This document shows, in pieces, positions 1 to 6,896 of a DNA stretch of 64,000 nt. Positions within the stretch are counted from its first letter, which is position 1. Each line of letters opens with the position of its first letter. A program made the position numbers and the translations under genes. Under the pieces are notes generated by a model that did no database searches, was not told the DNA's origin, and saw only the letters and a program-made list of their open reading frames with translations. The DNA is from Streptomyces sp. L-9-10 (lineage in GTDB: Bacteria > Actinomycetota > Actinomycetes > Streptomycetales > Streptomycetaceae): contig NZ_PHRF01000023.1 of assembly GCF_004151105.1 (NCBI RefSeq), forward strand, positions 1 through 64,000, written 5' to 3'.

Positions 1-303
1 TCACCACCTTCGGCGGCAAGGGCGCCTTCCCCTGGGAGCATCCGCTCTCGCTCCAGTCCTGGCTGGAGGACCGGCACACCACGGACTTCCTCGAAGACTC
101 ACCAGGGGCCGCGTCCCAGCTCGGGCGACGGCGCCGGGGGCGGTGGCCGCGACCGTCCACGGCGTGACCCGCGCCGTGGTGCCGAGCGCGGGCAGCCGCC
201 GCCACGCCCCGGCGGCTCGGAGCGTCGGCGGAGCGTCCCGCGGCGACGCGCCCCGGACCGGGGTGCGGAACCAGGAACGCGCGAACTGCCACGGCCACCG
301 CAT
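1..303 (-). CDS. eCIS-locus hypothetical protein, N-terminal part only, apparently disrupted
   Basis: The frame starts at an ATG at 303, a short distance downstream of the DUF6760 gene. It encodes an N-terminus rich in W, R, A and P (MRWPWQFARSWF, later GAWRRLPALGTT), resembling the proline/arginine-rich start of a hypothetical protein that follows DUF6760 in streptomycete eCIS loci; that resemblance is from memory of the family and is tentative. From 303 down to about 110 third codon positions are GC-rich. Below about 110 they drop to roughly half, although the frame stays open to the window edge. The genuine coding part is therefore probably only about 65 residues, joined to unrelated DNA. 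Confidence 0.45.
   Translation of the reverse strand: MRWPWQFARSWFRTPVRGASPRDAPPTLRAAGAWRRLPALGTTARVTPWTVAATAPGAVARAGTRPLVSLRGSPWCAGPPARTGARADAPRGRRPCRRRW
3..167 (+). pseudogene. 3' fragment of an unrecognised plus-strand gene, truncated at the window edge and probably at a breakpoint
   Basis: The plus-strand frame starting at base 3 reads like real coding sequence for its first 35 or so codons: nearly every third base is G or C and the peptide (for example FGGKGAFPWEHPLSLQSWL) has normal composition. After about position 110 the frame turns into an arginine-rich run and stops at 165-167, while the minus strand takes over the coding signal. I read this as the end of a gene cut by a rearrangement, with an accidental tail. 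The protein family is not recognised and the 5' part lies outside the window. Confidence 0.4.
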
Positions 304-348
304 GATCGGTCGCCTCCTTCTCGTGTGGGCGTCGGACGCGGACGGCGC

Positions 349-519
349 TCAGCCGTCCGCCGCGTCGGGATCGGAGATTCTCTTGTTGATCCGGCCGATC
401 TCCTCGATCACCCGCTGACGCGCGGGGTGCTCCAGGTCGAGGACCGAGTCGGCGGACCAGTGCAGGTAGTAGGCGACGTACACGACCTCCTCCCAGAGAC
501 GGTCGGACGCGTACGTCAG
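349..519 (-). CDS. DUF6760 family eCIS small protein, CTG start overlapping upstream stop
   Basis: This is a 56-residue protein with a helix-rich sequence beginning LTYASDRLWEEVVYVAYYL, then HWSADSVLDLEHPARQRVI, and ending RINKRISDP. It matches the small DUF6760 protein found next to tube and sheath genes of actinobacterial contractile injection systems; its exact role in assembly is unknown. No ATG, GTG or TTG fits the start. The best one is CTG at 519-517, overlapping the TGA of the upstream gene as CTGA, with a GGGGGA Shine-Dalgarno-like run just upstream. An ATC two codons' width earlier is the other option. It is short enough to be missed by automatic gene calling. Confidence 0.72.
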   Translation of the reverse strand: MTYASDRLWEEVVYVAYYLHWSADSVLDLEHPARQRVIEEIGRINKRISDPDAADG

Positions 520-920
520 GATTCCCCCGCGGCCTCCCCGGCCTCCCCGGCCACATCGACCAGGAAGGCGTGGGCGCAGGACGGGCAGGAGACCTCGGTC
601 TCGGTGCGGCCCTCCTGGTTGATCCGCCGGTACAGGTCCTGGAGGAACGCCAGGTCCGACGCGAAGAGGTTCTCGACCGTGTCGGTCCCGACGTCCGTGA
701 CAGCGCCCAGGCGCGTGACGGTCCGGCTGAGGAGCTGGATCGTGAGGTAGGCCGGGTTCTGCTGGACCCTGGGGTCGGCCTGCGGGGCGATCTCGTCCCG
801 CGCCGTGGCGAGCCGCATCGACCCCTCGCGGTGCACCCGGCCCGACGCGTCGACGTAGCCGCGCGGCAGGACGAACGGGTACTCCGTCCGCATGGTCTGC
901 CCCGTCGTCTCGCCGCCCAT
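516..920 (-). CDS. eCIS tail-assembly-like protein with C-terminal CxxC
   Basis: The product has 134 residues starting MGGETTGQTMRTEYPFVLPR. It has a compact N-terminal beta segment, a helical middle (TIQLLSRTVTRLG, FASDLAFLQDLYRRINQEG) and a C-terminal CPSCAHAF motif whose two cysteines could bind zinc. Proteins of this shape sit between tube and DUF6760 genes in streptomycete eCIS operons, by analogy with phage T4-type tail assembly factors; the function is inferred from context. The start codon overlaps the tube gene stop by one base (TGATG), so the two are translationally coupled. An upstream extension of the frame to 1127 lies inside the tube gene and is not used. Confidence 0.82.
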   Translation of the reverse strand: MGGETTGQTMRTEYPFVLPRGYVDASGRVHREGSMRLATARDEIAPQADPRVQQNPAYLTIQLLSRTVTRLGAVTDVGTDTVENLFASDLAFLQDLYRRINQEGRTETEVSCPSCAHAFLVDVAGEAGEAAGES

Positions 921-1378
921 CAGGAGACCAGCGGGATCATCTCGACCCGCTCGCAGGTGAAGGTGACGGTCTCCAGGACGATCTCGGACGCGCCCGCCTT
1001 GAGGTTGCCCACCTCGATCTTGCTGGGCCAGGCGCCGAACATCGTGTACGTGGCCTGCACGGCGCCCTCGGCGTTCTGGAGCTGGAGGGTGCCGCTCATG
1101 CGGGCCGCCCCCAGCCCCTCGCGGCACATCACGTGCCAGGCGAAGATGGCCCCCGAACCGTCCACGCCCCGCTTGAGGGTGACGGTGGGCGGCTTGGTCT
1201 TGCCGAACTGCTTGGTGTGGACGATGGCGCCCGTCCTGGCGTCGGCGGCGATGTACTCGGCCGGCTCCACCTCGGTGGTGATGCCGCTCAGTTCCGAGAA
1301 GTACGCGGGGGCGGTGTGGTCGAACGAGACGACGAACCGCGCCGCGGAGATGGCCGAGGGCGCTCCGGTGTTGGACAT
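920..1378 (-). CDS. eCIS inner tube protein (T4 gp19-like phage tail protein)
   Basis: The protein has 152 residues with the classic tube fold signature: RFVVSFDHTAPAYFSELSG near the N-terminus, VTLKRGVDGSGAIFAWHV in the middle and a C-terminal strand ETVTFTCERVEMI. This is the gp19/Afp1/Pvc1 family, whose hexamers stack into the inner tube that carries the toxin cargo and is expelled when the sheath contracts. It lies 28 bp downstream of the sheath gene on the same strand and is coupled to the next gene through TGATG. Only one tube gene is visible here, whereas many eCIS loci have two. Confidence 0.92.
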   Translation of the reverse strand: MSNTGAPSAISAARFVVSFDHTAPAYFSELSGITTEVEPAEYIAADARTGAIVHTKQFGKTKPPTVTLKRGVDGSGAIFAWHVMCREGLGAARMSGTLQLQNAEGAVQATYTMFGAWPSKIEVGNLKAGASEIVLETVTFTCERVEMIPLVS

Positions 1379-1406
1379 GAGGGTGCTTCCTTAGGGGTGT
1401 GGGTGA

Positions 1407-3002
1407 CTATTCGTCGAGCGCGGAGCCCTGGGAGAACTGCGACAGCCGGAAGACGACGAACTCCGCCGGCTTGACGGGGGCGATGCCGATGTCGATCGTG
1501 AGGATCCCGGCGTCCCGGTTCTCGGGCGGGTTGTTCTCCTCGTCGCAGTGCACGAAGAAGGCCTCGGCGGGGCTGCGGCCGAACAGCGCTCCGCTGCGCC
1601 AGACCCGGGTGAGGAACATGGTGATGGTCCGGCGCACGCCCTCCCAGAGGTACGGGTCGTTGGGCTCGAAGACCACCCAGTTCGTCCCGTCGAGGATCGA
1701 CTTCTCCACGAAGTTGAAGAGCCGCCGGACGTTGAGGTAGCGCCACTCGGGATCGCTGGAGAGGGTGCGCGCGCCCCAGACCCGGACGCCCTGGCCGGGG
1801 AAGGTCCGCAGGCAGTTGACGCCGACCGGGTTGAGGAGGGCCTGCTCGCCCTTGGTCACCGCGAGGGCGGGGGAGAGCACGCCCCGGATGACCTCGTTGG
1901 CCGGGGCCTTGTGCACGCCCCGGGTGTCGTCGTTGCGGGCCCACACGCCGGCGACGTGACCGCTCGGGGGCAGCAGTTCCGCCCTCTTCTCCACCGTGTT
2001 CATGACCTTGATCCAGGGCCAGTACAGCGCGGCGTACTTCGAGTCGAAGGCCGAGAACTCCTGCCGCCACTCGTGGACCCGCTGGGCGTTGAGGTCGGGC
2101 AGCGGGTCGAGCACCGCGACCCGGTCGCCCATCAGCTCGCAGTGCGCGATGAGGGAGGTCTGCACGGCCTTGACGCCCTCGGCGTCGATGGCGCCGCGCT
2201 GATAGGCCGCCATCAGGTCGGGCACAGCGACCATGGTCACGTCGTCCAGCGCCTCCAGGCCCGCGAGCCCCGTACGGGCCGCCGTGTCGCCGATGTACAG
2301 ACCGGGCGACAAGCCGGGCGACAGGCTGTCCTCCACCGCGGCCGGCGCGTTCGCGGACCGGGCGGGGGCCAGGGACGCCTTCGCGCCCTTGGCGGGGCGG
2401 GTCGGGCCGGCGCCCTTGATCTCCTCCAAGGTGATCAGGGATGACTGCCGGACGAGGGTGGCGGCGTGTGCCGGGCCCTTCCTCATGGAGAGGTTGTCGT
2501 GGACCTCGGCCACCTTGCCGTCGCGGCGCACGACCAGTTTGAAGGTCTCCTCGCCGCCGTCGGTGGCGTCCTCCACCTCGACGGTGACCGGTGTGCCGCC
2601 CTCCCCGGCGGCGTCCGGGACGAGGCCGACGGCCAGGGCCGGGCGGGCGCCTTTGTGGCCCGCCAGCTCGACGCGGTCCGCGGCGGGCGCGGCGGGCTCG
2701 GCGGGGGTGTTCCCGGCCGCCGGCTCCGCCTCGGTCGCCCCGGTGCCGAGGCTCACGATGTAGGCGTTGCCGCCCCCGTTGAGGAAGTAGCCGTAGACCG
2801 CCTGGGGCAGGTAGGCGCCGCTGACGAACTCCCCGAAGACGTTGGTGTACTGCGTCCAACTGGTCACCAGGAAGGCCGTGTTGAAGGGCCCCTTCGCGGT
2901 GAACCCGACGAAGGCCGCGGTCGCCGTCCCCACGCCCTGGATCGGCTTGATTCCCGAGGAGGTCTCCTCGACGTAGACGCCCGGAGTCAGATAACTGGGC
3001 AC
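1407..3002 (-). CDS. eCIS contractile tail sheath protein
   Basis: The protein has 531 residues. The N-terminus MPSYLTPGVYVEETSSG is the hallmark of phage/eCIS sheath subunits, and the C-terminal third (NDPYLWEGVRRTITMFLTRV, then PAEFVVFRLSQFSQG) matches the conserved sheath C-terminal domain that interlocks neighbouring subunits. A variable alanine/proline-rich surface insertion lies at roughly residues 90-230. The sheath polymerises around the tube and stores contraction energy. It is the first gene of the minus-strand eCIS operon and diverges from the Pvc16-like gene, so the 175 bp between them should hold both promoters. Length is in the usual range for long sheath subunits. Confidence 0.94.
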   Translation of the reverse strand: MPSYLTPGVYVEETSSGIKPIQGVGTATAAFVGFTAKGPFNTAFLVTSWTQYTNVFGEFVSGAYLPQAVYGYFLNGGGNAYIVSLGTGATEAEPAAGNTPAEPAAPAADRVELAGHKGARPALAVGLVPDAAGEGGTPVTVEVEDATDGGEETFKLVVRRDGKVAEVHDNLSMRKGPAHAATLVRQSSLITLEEIKGAGPTRPAKGAKASLAPARSANAPAAVEDSLSPGLSPGLYIGDTAARTGLAGLEALDDVTMVAVPDLMAAYQRGAIDAEGVKAVQTSLIAHCELMGDRVAVLDPLPDLNAQRVHEWRQEFSAFDSKYAALYWPWIKVMNTVEKRAELLPPSGHVAGVWARNDDTRGVHKAPANEVIRGVLSPALAVTKGEQALLNPVGVNCLRTFPGQGVRVWGARTLSSDPEWRYLNVRRLFNFVEKSILDGTNWVVFEPNDPYLWEGVRRTITMFLTRVWRSGALFGRSPAEAFFVHCDEENNPPENRDAGILTIDIGIAPVKPAEFVVFRLSQFSQGSALDE

Positions 3003-3177
3003 GCGTTCCTCACTTTCCTGTGTGACGCCTCATCGTTGTCGGACTCCACCGCCCGCCGGAGTCGCGTCGAGACAGCGGTTCAGCCCTCCGGCGCTGCCTC
3101 TTGGGGCACCGGACGGGGGATCTTCGCCCCGCTGCACGGCCGTTCGCGGCGCCCGCCGCCGTTGCGACGATGGGCGC

Positions 3178-3918
3178 ATGCTGGACGCCGTCACGCTCTC
3201 CCTGGAGTCCTGGCTGCGGCACTGCCTCCCGGGAACGAGGCTGTGTGCCGAGGCCCCCGACGACCCTCCCGACGACCCCCCCGCCGCCCCCGGTGCCCCG
3301 CCCGCGTCACCCGCCCCGGAGGGCTCCGGGGCGGGCGGGGGCGGGCTGCTGCGCATCCGTCTGTACGACGTCCGTGAGGAGGAGCGGAGCCGCAGCGGGC
3401 AGATGGTGGCGCGTGGCCCCGACCGCGCCGTCGTCGCCCGGATGCAGCCGGTGCGGGTGTTCCAGTTCTCCTACCGTCTGACCGCGCACGGCGCCGGCTG
3501 GCGGGAGGGGCAGCGCCTGCTGGGGGAGGTGCTGCGAGCCGGTGCCGAACACCCGGCGCTGCCCGCCCGCTTCGTCCACGCCTCCCTGTCGGGCGTGGGC
3601 GGTGATGTCCCGGTCCCGCTCGTCGTCGCCCCGCCCGACCCGGTGCCGTTCCCCTGGACCGGTCTCGGGCCGCAGCCTCTGCCGGCCCTGCACCTGGTGC
3701 TGCTGGCCCCGCTGCACCCGTCCGCCGACACGGAGCTGGAGAAGGCCCCCGGCCGTATCGATCTCGGCGCCTCGCGCACCGACGGGTCCCGGGGGACGTC
3801 GCGGCGGTCCGCGGCGCCGCCGCGGAACCGCATCGAGGAGCGGACGCGCGCGGAGAGCGGGGGAGCGACGGGCGGGGGGAGCGGGGGAGCGACGGGCGGG
3901 GAGGCGGGGTTCAGATGA
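3178..3918 (+). CDS. Pvc16/DUF4255 family eCIS protein
   Basis: The product has 246 residues from the ATG at 3178 (MLDAVTLSLESWLRHCLPG); the frame is open further upstream but that part has poor composition. The core reads RLYDVREEERSRSGQM, PVRVFQFSYRLTAHG and, later, PLPALHLVLLAPLHP, which is the pattern of the DUF4255/Pvc16 family. Such proteins are proposed to act at the eCIS cap or terminator of the sheath and tube. A Pro/Asp/Ala-rich insert lies near residues 25-55 and a Gly/Ser/Arg-rich low-complexity tail at the C-terminus. It diverges from the sheath gene, the usual arrangement, and its last 8 bp overlap the convergent LuxR gene. Confidence 0.85.
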   Translation: MLDAVTLSLESWLRHCLPGTRLCAEAPDDPPDDPPAAPGAPPASPAPEGSGAGGGGLLRIRLYDVREEERSRSGQMVARGPDRAVVARMQPVRVFQFSYRLTAHGAGWREGQRLLGEVLRAGAEHPALPARFVHASLSGVGGDVPVPLVVAPPDPVPFPWTGLGPQPLPALHLVLLAPLHPSADTELEKAPGRIDLGASRTDGSRGTSRRSAAPPRNRIEERTRAESGGATGGGSGGATGGEAGFR

Positions 3919-4540
3919 GGCCCTCGCGGATCGCGTAGGCCACCGCGTGCGAGCGGTTGCGCAGGTGGAAGCGGTGGGTGACATCGTGCAGCACGTTCTT
4001 CACGGTCCGCTCCGAGTACGCGAGCCGGCCGGCGATCTCCCTGGTTCCCAGGCCGGCGGCCACCAGCTTCAGCACCTCGCCCTCGCGGTCGGTCAGCCCG
4101 CTGAAGTGCAGGCCCCGGGGGGCGAGGACGTCCCGCTGCACCTGCGAGACCTGCTTGAGCAGCCGTCCCAGCAGATCCGGCGGCACCACGCCGGCTCCCC
4201 GCTGCACCGACCCGATGACCTGGACCAGGCGGTCGGCCGTGGCCTCCCGTCGGCGCACCAGCCCCGCGACGCCGGACTCCACGGCGGTCATCAGGCCGGC
4301 GTCGTCCAGCTCCGACACCACGGCGACGGCCTGCCGCGCCCCCTTGCTCCGCGCCGCCCGGAGCAGCCGCAGAGCCTCCTCGTCCATCTCGTCGGCGACG
4401 ACGAGGGCCACCGTGGTGGGCGTTACCTGGTTCTCGTCCGCGATCCACACCCCTGCCCGGGACTTGAGGGCCGCCACGATCCCCGCTTCGGAGATGGGGT
4501 CGGACGCGCTCACGTGCACGAACGTGCGGTCAGCTGACAT
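3911..4540 (-). CDS. LuxR-family response-regulator-like transcription factor of the eCIS locus
   Basis: The product has 209 residues. A degenerate receiver-like N-terminal half (residues 1-110; VHVSASDPISEAGIVAALK) is followed by a GerE/LuxR helix-turn-helix at about 145-209 (GLTDREGEVLKLVAAGL, then YSERTVKNVLHDVTHRFHL). The receiver lacks an obvious phospho-accepting aspartate in the usual place, suggesting control other than a classic histidine kinase. LuxR genes of this form sit beside streptomycete eCIS clusters, so it probably controls the sheath/tube operon; this is inference from position. Its 3' end overlaps the convergent DUF4255 gene by 8 bp. Confidence 0.85.
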   Translation of the reverse strand: MSADRTFVHVSASDPISEAGIVAALKSRAGVWIADENQVTPTTVALVVADEMDEEALRLLRAARSKGARQAVAVVSELDDAGLMTAVESGVAGLVRRREATADRLVQVIGSVQRGAGVVPPDLLGRLLKQVSQVQRDVLAPRGLHFSGLTDREGEVLKLVAAGLGTREIAGRLAYSERTVKNVLHDVTHRFHLRNRSHAVAYAIREGLI

Positions 4541-4893
4541 GCTCTTCTCTTCTCGCCTTCATGGCCCCGCTCCCCTCCGACCACGTTGTCGTCGAAGGGC
4601 GGTGCGAACATCTGTGCCATAGGTAAGTTTCCGTATCCCGCAGTGGCCGGGCCATGGTCCGGAGCGGCTACTTGCTGTACCGAACCGGTGTTACTGGCCG
4701 TAATCAATGCCCGTCTTTGGTGAGATTTGAGCTTACCGAGCGGTAGGCGGCTGCCCGTGCTCCTTCGATTCGCCGGGCCCTTGACGCCGGGTGGCACTCC
4801 CCGGCACCATCGCCACCGTCACATTCGGTGATCGGTCATCACCCTTCGGCGGGGCCGCCGGCCTTCCGCCGGTGCTTCTAGGGATTTTCCCTT
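4541..4893. promoter_or_regulatory. divergent intergenic region between the LuxR and AraC regulator genes
   Basis: This is a 353-bp stretch with locally lower GC around 4640-4740. It must contain the promoters of both the minus-strand LuxR gene and the plus-strand AraC gene. No clear -35/-10 pair and no conserved operator stands out by eye, and no small gene is supported. Confidence 0.35.
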
Positions 4894-5805
4894 ATGCGCC
4901 GCCGCGCCCGGCCTCGCACCATGTCCGCTGAGATGTTGACGAAGATCCCGAAGCCGCCGTCGCCCGTCGTCACGGACCCGGACCACGGGCCGCCCGGATG
5001 CGGCGAGGAGGCGGACGCCGCGCGGTGGCTCGGCCGGCTGACGGCGCGCCGGATGCTCGCGCCGGAGCGGCCGGGGCCGTACACCCTGGGGGCGGGCCGG
5101 AGCATCGACGTCCCGGCCGGTTCGGCCGAGCACCTGCTCTATCTGGTGGTCAGCGGCGGTTGCGCAGTCGACACCGGGCCCAGGCGCCTGACGCTGGACC
5201 CGGGGACCCTGCTGTGGGTCAGGCCGGGCACCCTCTTCTCCCTGACCGCGCCGAGCGGACGACCGACCGTCCTCCACCCGTTACGACTGGCCGGCGACCC
5301 GGAGACCGACCGCGACCTCGCCCCCGTCGTGCTGGTCCGGGACGCGTGGGAGCTGCGCTGGCTCGTCGAGGCGCTGCCCGCGGAGCTCGCCTCGGCCCTG
5401 CCTCACCGGAAGGAGCGGTTACGGGGCATGCTGCTCGTGCTCTTCTCCTCACTGCTGCGCAGGGCGGAGATGGGTGACGAACCCGGTGTCCTCGGCGCGT
5501 CGGCGCGCCGGGCCGTCGAGCGGTTCGTCGACGAGCACATCTCCGGACGTCCGCGCGCGGCGGACCTCGCCCGGGTCGCCGGCCTGTCGCCCGACTACTT
5601 CACCCGGATGTTCCGCCGGACCTACGGCATGCCGCCGCGGGAGTGGATCATCCACCGCAGGATCCAGCACGCGGCGACCCACCTGGACCGCACCACGTCG
5701 ATCGGGCAGGTCGCGGCCCGCTACGGCTACGCGGACGGCTTCCTGTTCAGCAGGCAGTTCAAGGCCGTCATGGGCGTCTCGCCCCAGCTCTACCGTTCCC
5801 GCTGA
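4894..5805 (+). CDS. AraC-family transcriptional regulator with cupin sensor domain
   Basis: The product has 303 residues. A cupin-like N-terminal domain spans about residues 45-130 (LYLVVSGGCAVDTGPRRLTL, LLWVRPGTLFSL). A C-terminal AraC helix-turn-helix domain spans about 205-303 (RAADLARVAGLSPDYFTRMF, then SIGQVAARYGYADGFLFSRQ). The effector is unknown. An alternative start is the ATG at 4921. The next gene begins 17 bp after its stop, so the pair is probably one transcription unit. Its place inside the eCIS region may be coincidental. Confidence 0.86.
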   Translation: MRRRARPRTMSAEMLTKIPKPPSPVVTDPDHGPPGCGEEADAARWLGRLTARRMLAPERPGPYTLGAGRSIDVPAGSAEHLLYLVVSGGCAVDTGPRRLTLDPGTLLWVRPGTLFSLTAPSGRPTVLHPLRLAGDPETDRDLAPVVLVRDAWELRWLVEALPAELASALPHRKERLRGMLLVLFSSLLRRAEMGDEPGVLGASARRAVERFVDEHISGRPRAADLARVAGLSPDYFTRMFRRTYGMPPREWIIHRRIQHAATHLDRTTSIGQVAARYGYADGFLFSRQFKAVMGVSPQLYRSR

Positions 5806-5822
5806 AACCGTTCCGGAGTGTG

Positions 5823-6722
5823 GTGCACGTGGCAGTCGAAGAAGAAGCGTTCCCCGCGGCCGAGGAGTTCCGCGCCGGCCTGCTCCGGGCGGTCGAACGG
5901 ACCGCCGTCTCGTGCCGGAGCGCCGGCGACGAGAGCGAGGAGACCATGGCCAGGCTGCTGGCCGAGGCACTGGCGGCCGAGCCCGTATGGGGGAGCGGGA
6001 GCGGCCGGCGGGTGATCGAGGAGCACGGACCGCTGATCCGCGAGGCGGTGACCGTACTGCTGCGCGCCGGCGTCGGCGGCGTCGACCGGGGGACGGCCGA
6101 GGAGTGGGTGCGCCGGGCGGCCGGCTTCCTCGCCGGGGCGGCGGCCGGCCCGGCGGCGGTCGGGTCGGCGGCGGCCCGCCCGGCGGCGGGGCACGGATAT
6201 GTGTCCCCCGCGCTGGGCGGTCCTGCGCACACCGGTTCCGGCCTGGTCGTCCACCGGGACGCGGCGGACCGGCTCCCCGCCGGTCCTGTGCGCGACGGCG
6301 ACCCCCGGGCAGCCGCCCACCGGCGGGCCCGGCGCTCCGAACGCGCCCTGCGGGACGCCCGGCGCATCCTCGACGGCCTCGACCGCACGGCGATCGACGC
6401 GGCCAACGCCCGCCTGATGAGATCGCTGGGCGCGGGCGAACGGGTCCGGCTGGTCTGGGTCGGCTCCCGGGAGCTGCTGCTGCTCGGCGGGCGCGGTCCC
6501 GCCTTCGCGGATGTCGCCGCCCTGCACGGGATGCCGGAGGCGCGGATCTCGGTCGGCTTCCTGCAACTGCTGCGGCGGCCGGGGCCGTTCGGCAGGTTCG
6601 GACGCCCCGGCCAGGTGGAGGTCATGGGGGTGCCGGAGGACGAGGAGGAACCGCTCCGCGACGCGTTCCGGCGCCACCGGACCGGCGTCGCCCTCGTCCC
6701 GGCCTCCCGCTGGGCGGACTGA
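5823..6722 (+). CDS. hypothetical protein following the AraC regulator
   Basis: The product is a soluble alpha-helical protein of about 299 residues with no domain I recognise. Alanine-rich low complexity lies around residues 100-130 (AAGFLAGAAAGPAAVGSAAA), then a basic helix RARRSERALRDARRI. The C-terminal part reads VRLVWVGSRELLLLGGRG and ISVGFLQLLRRPGPFG. Several GTG codons (5820, 5823, 5829) could be the start; GGAG at 5815-5818 supports 5823 or 5829. Third-position GC is high throughout, supporting real coding. It is probably cotranscribed with the AraC gene. Confidence 0.68.
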   Translation: MHVAVEEEAFPAAEEFRAGLLRAVERTAVSCRSAGDESEETMARLLAEALAAEPVWGSGSGRRVIEEHGPLIREAVTVLLRAGVGGVDRGTAEEWVRRAAGFLAGAAAGPAAVGSAAARPAAGHGYVSPALGGPAHTGSGLVVHRDAADRLPAGPVRDGDPRAAAHRRARRSERALRDARRILDGLDRTAIDAANARLMRSLGAGERVRLVWVGSRELLLLGGRGPAFADVAALHGMPEARISVGFLQLLRRPGPFGRFGRPGQVEVMGVPEDEEEPLRDAFRRHRTGVALVPASRWAD

Positions 6723-6896
6723 GCCGGACCGGGTCCGCCTTGCCCCCGGCCCGGGTCCGCCTTGCCCCCGGGCCGGTGGTCGCCGTACCCACCCGTCCCC
6801 AGGGCCAGCCGCGTCCGGCTCCTTCCCGGGTCGCGGCGGCGGTCCCTCGGCGTGCCCGATCGGCGGCCGGCCGCCGCCCGCCCGGAGCCCGGCGGC

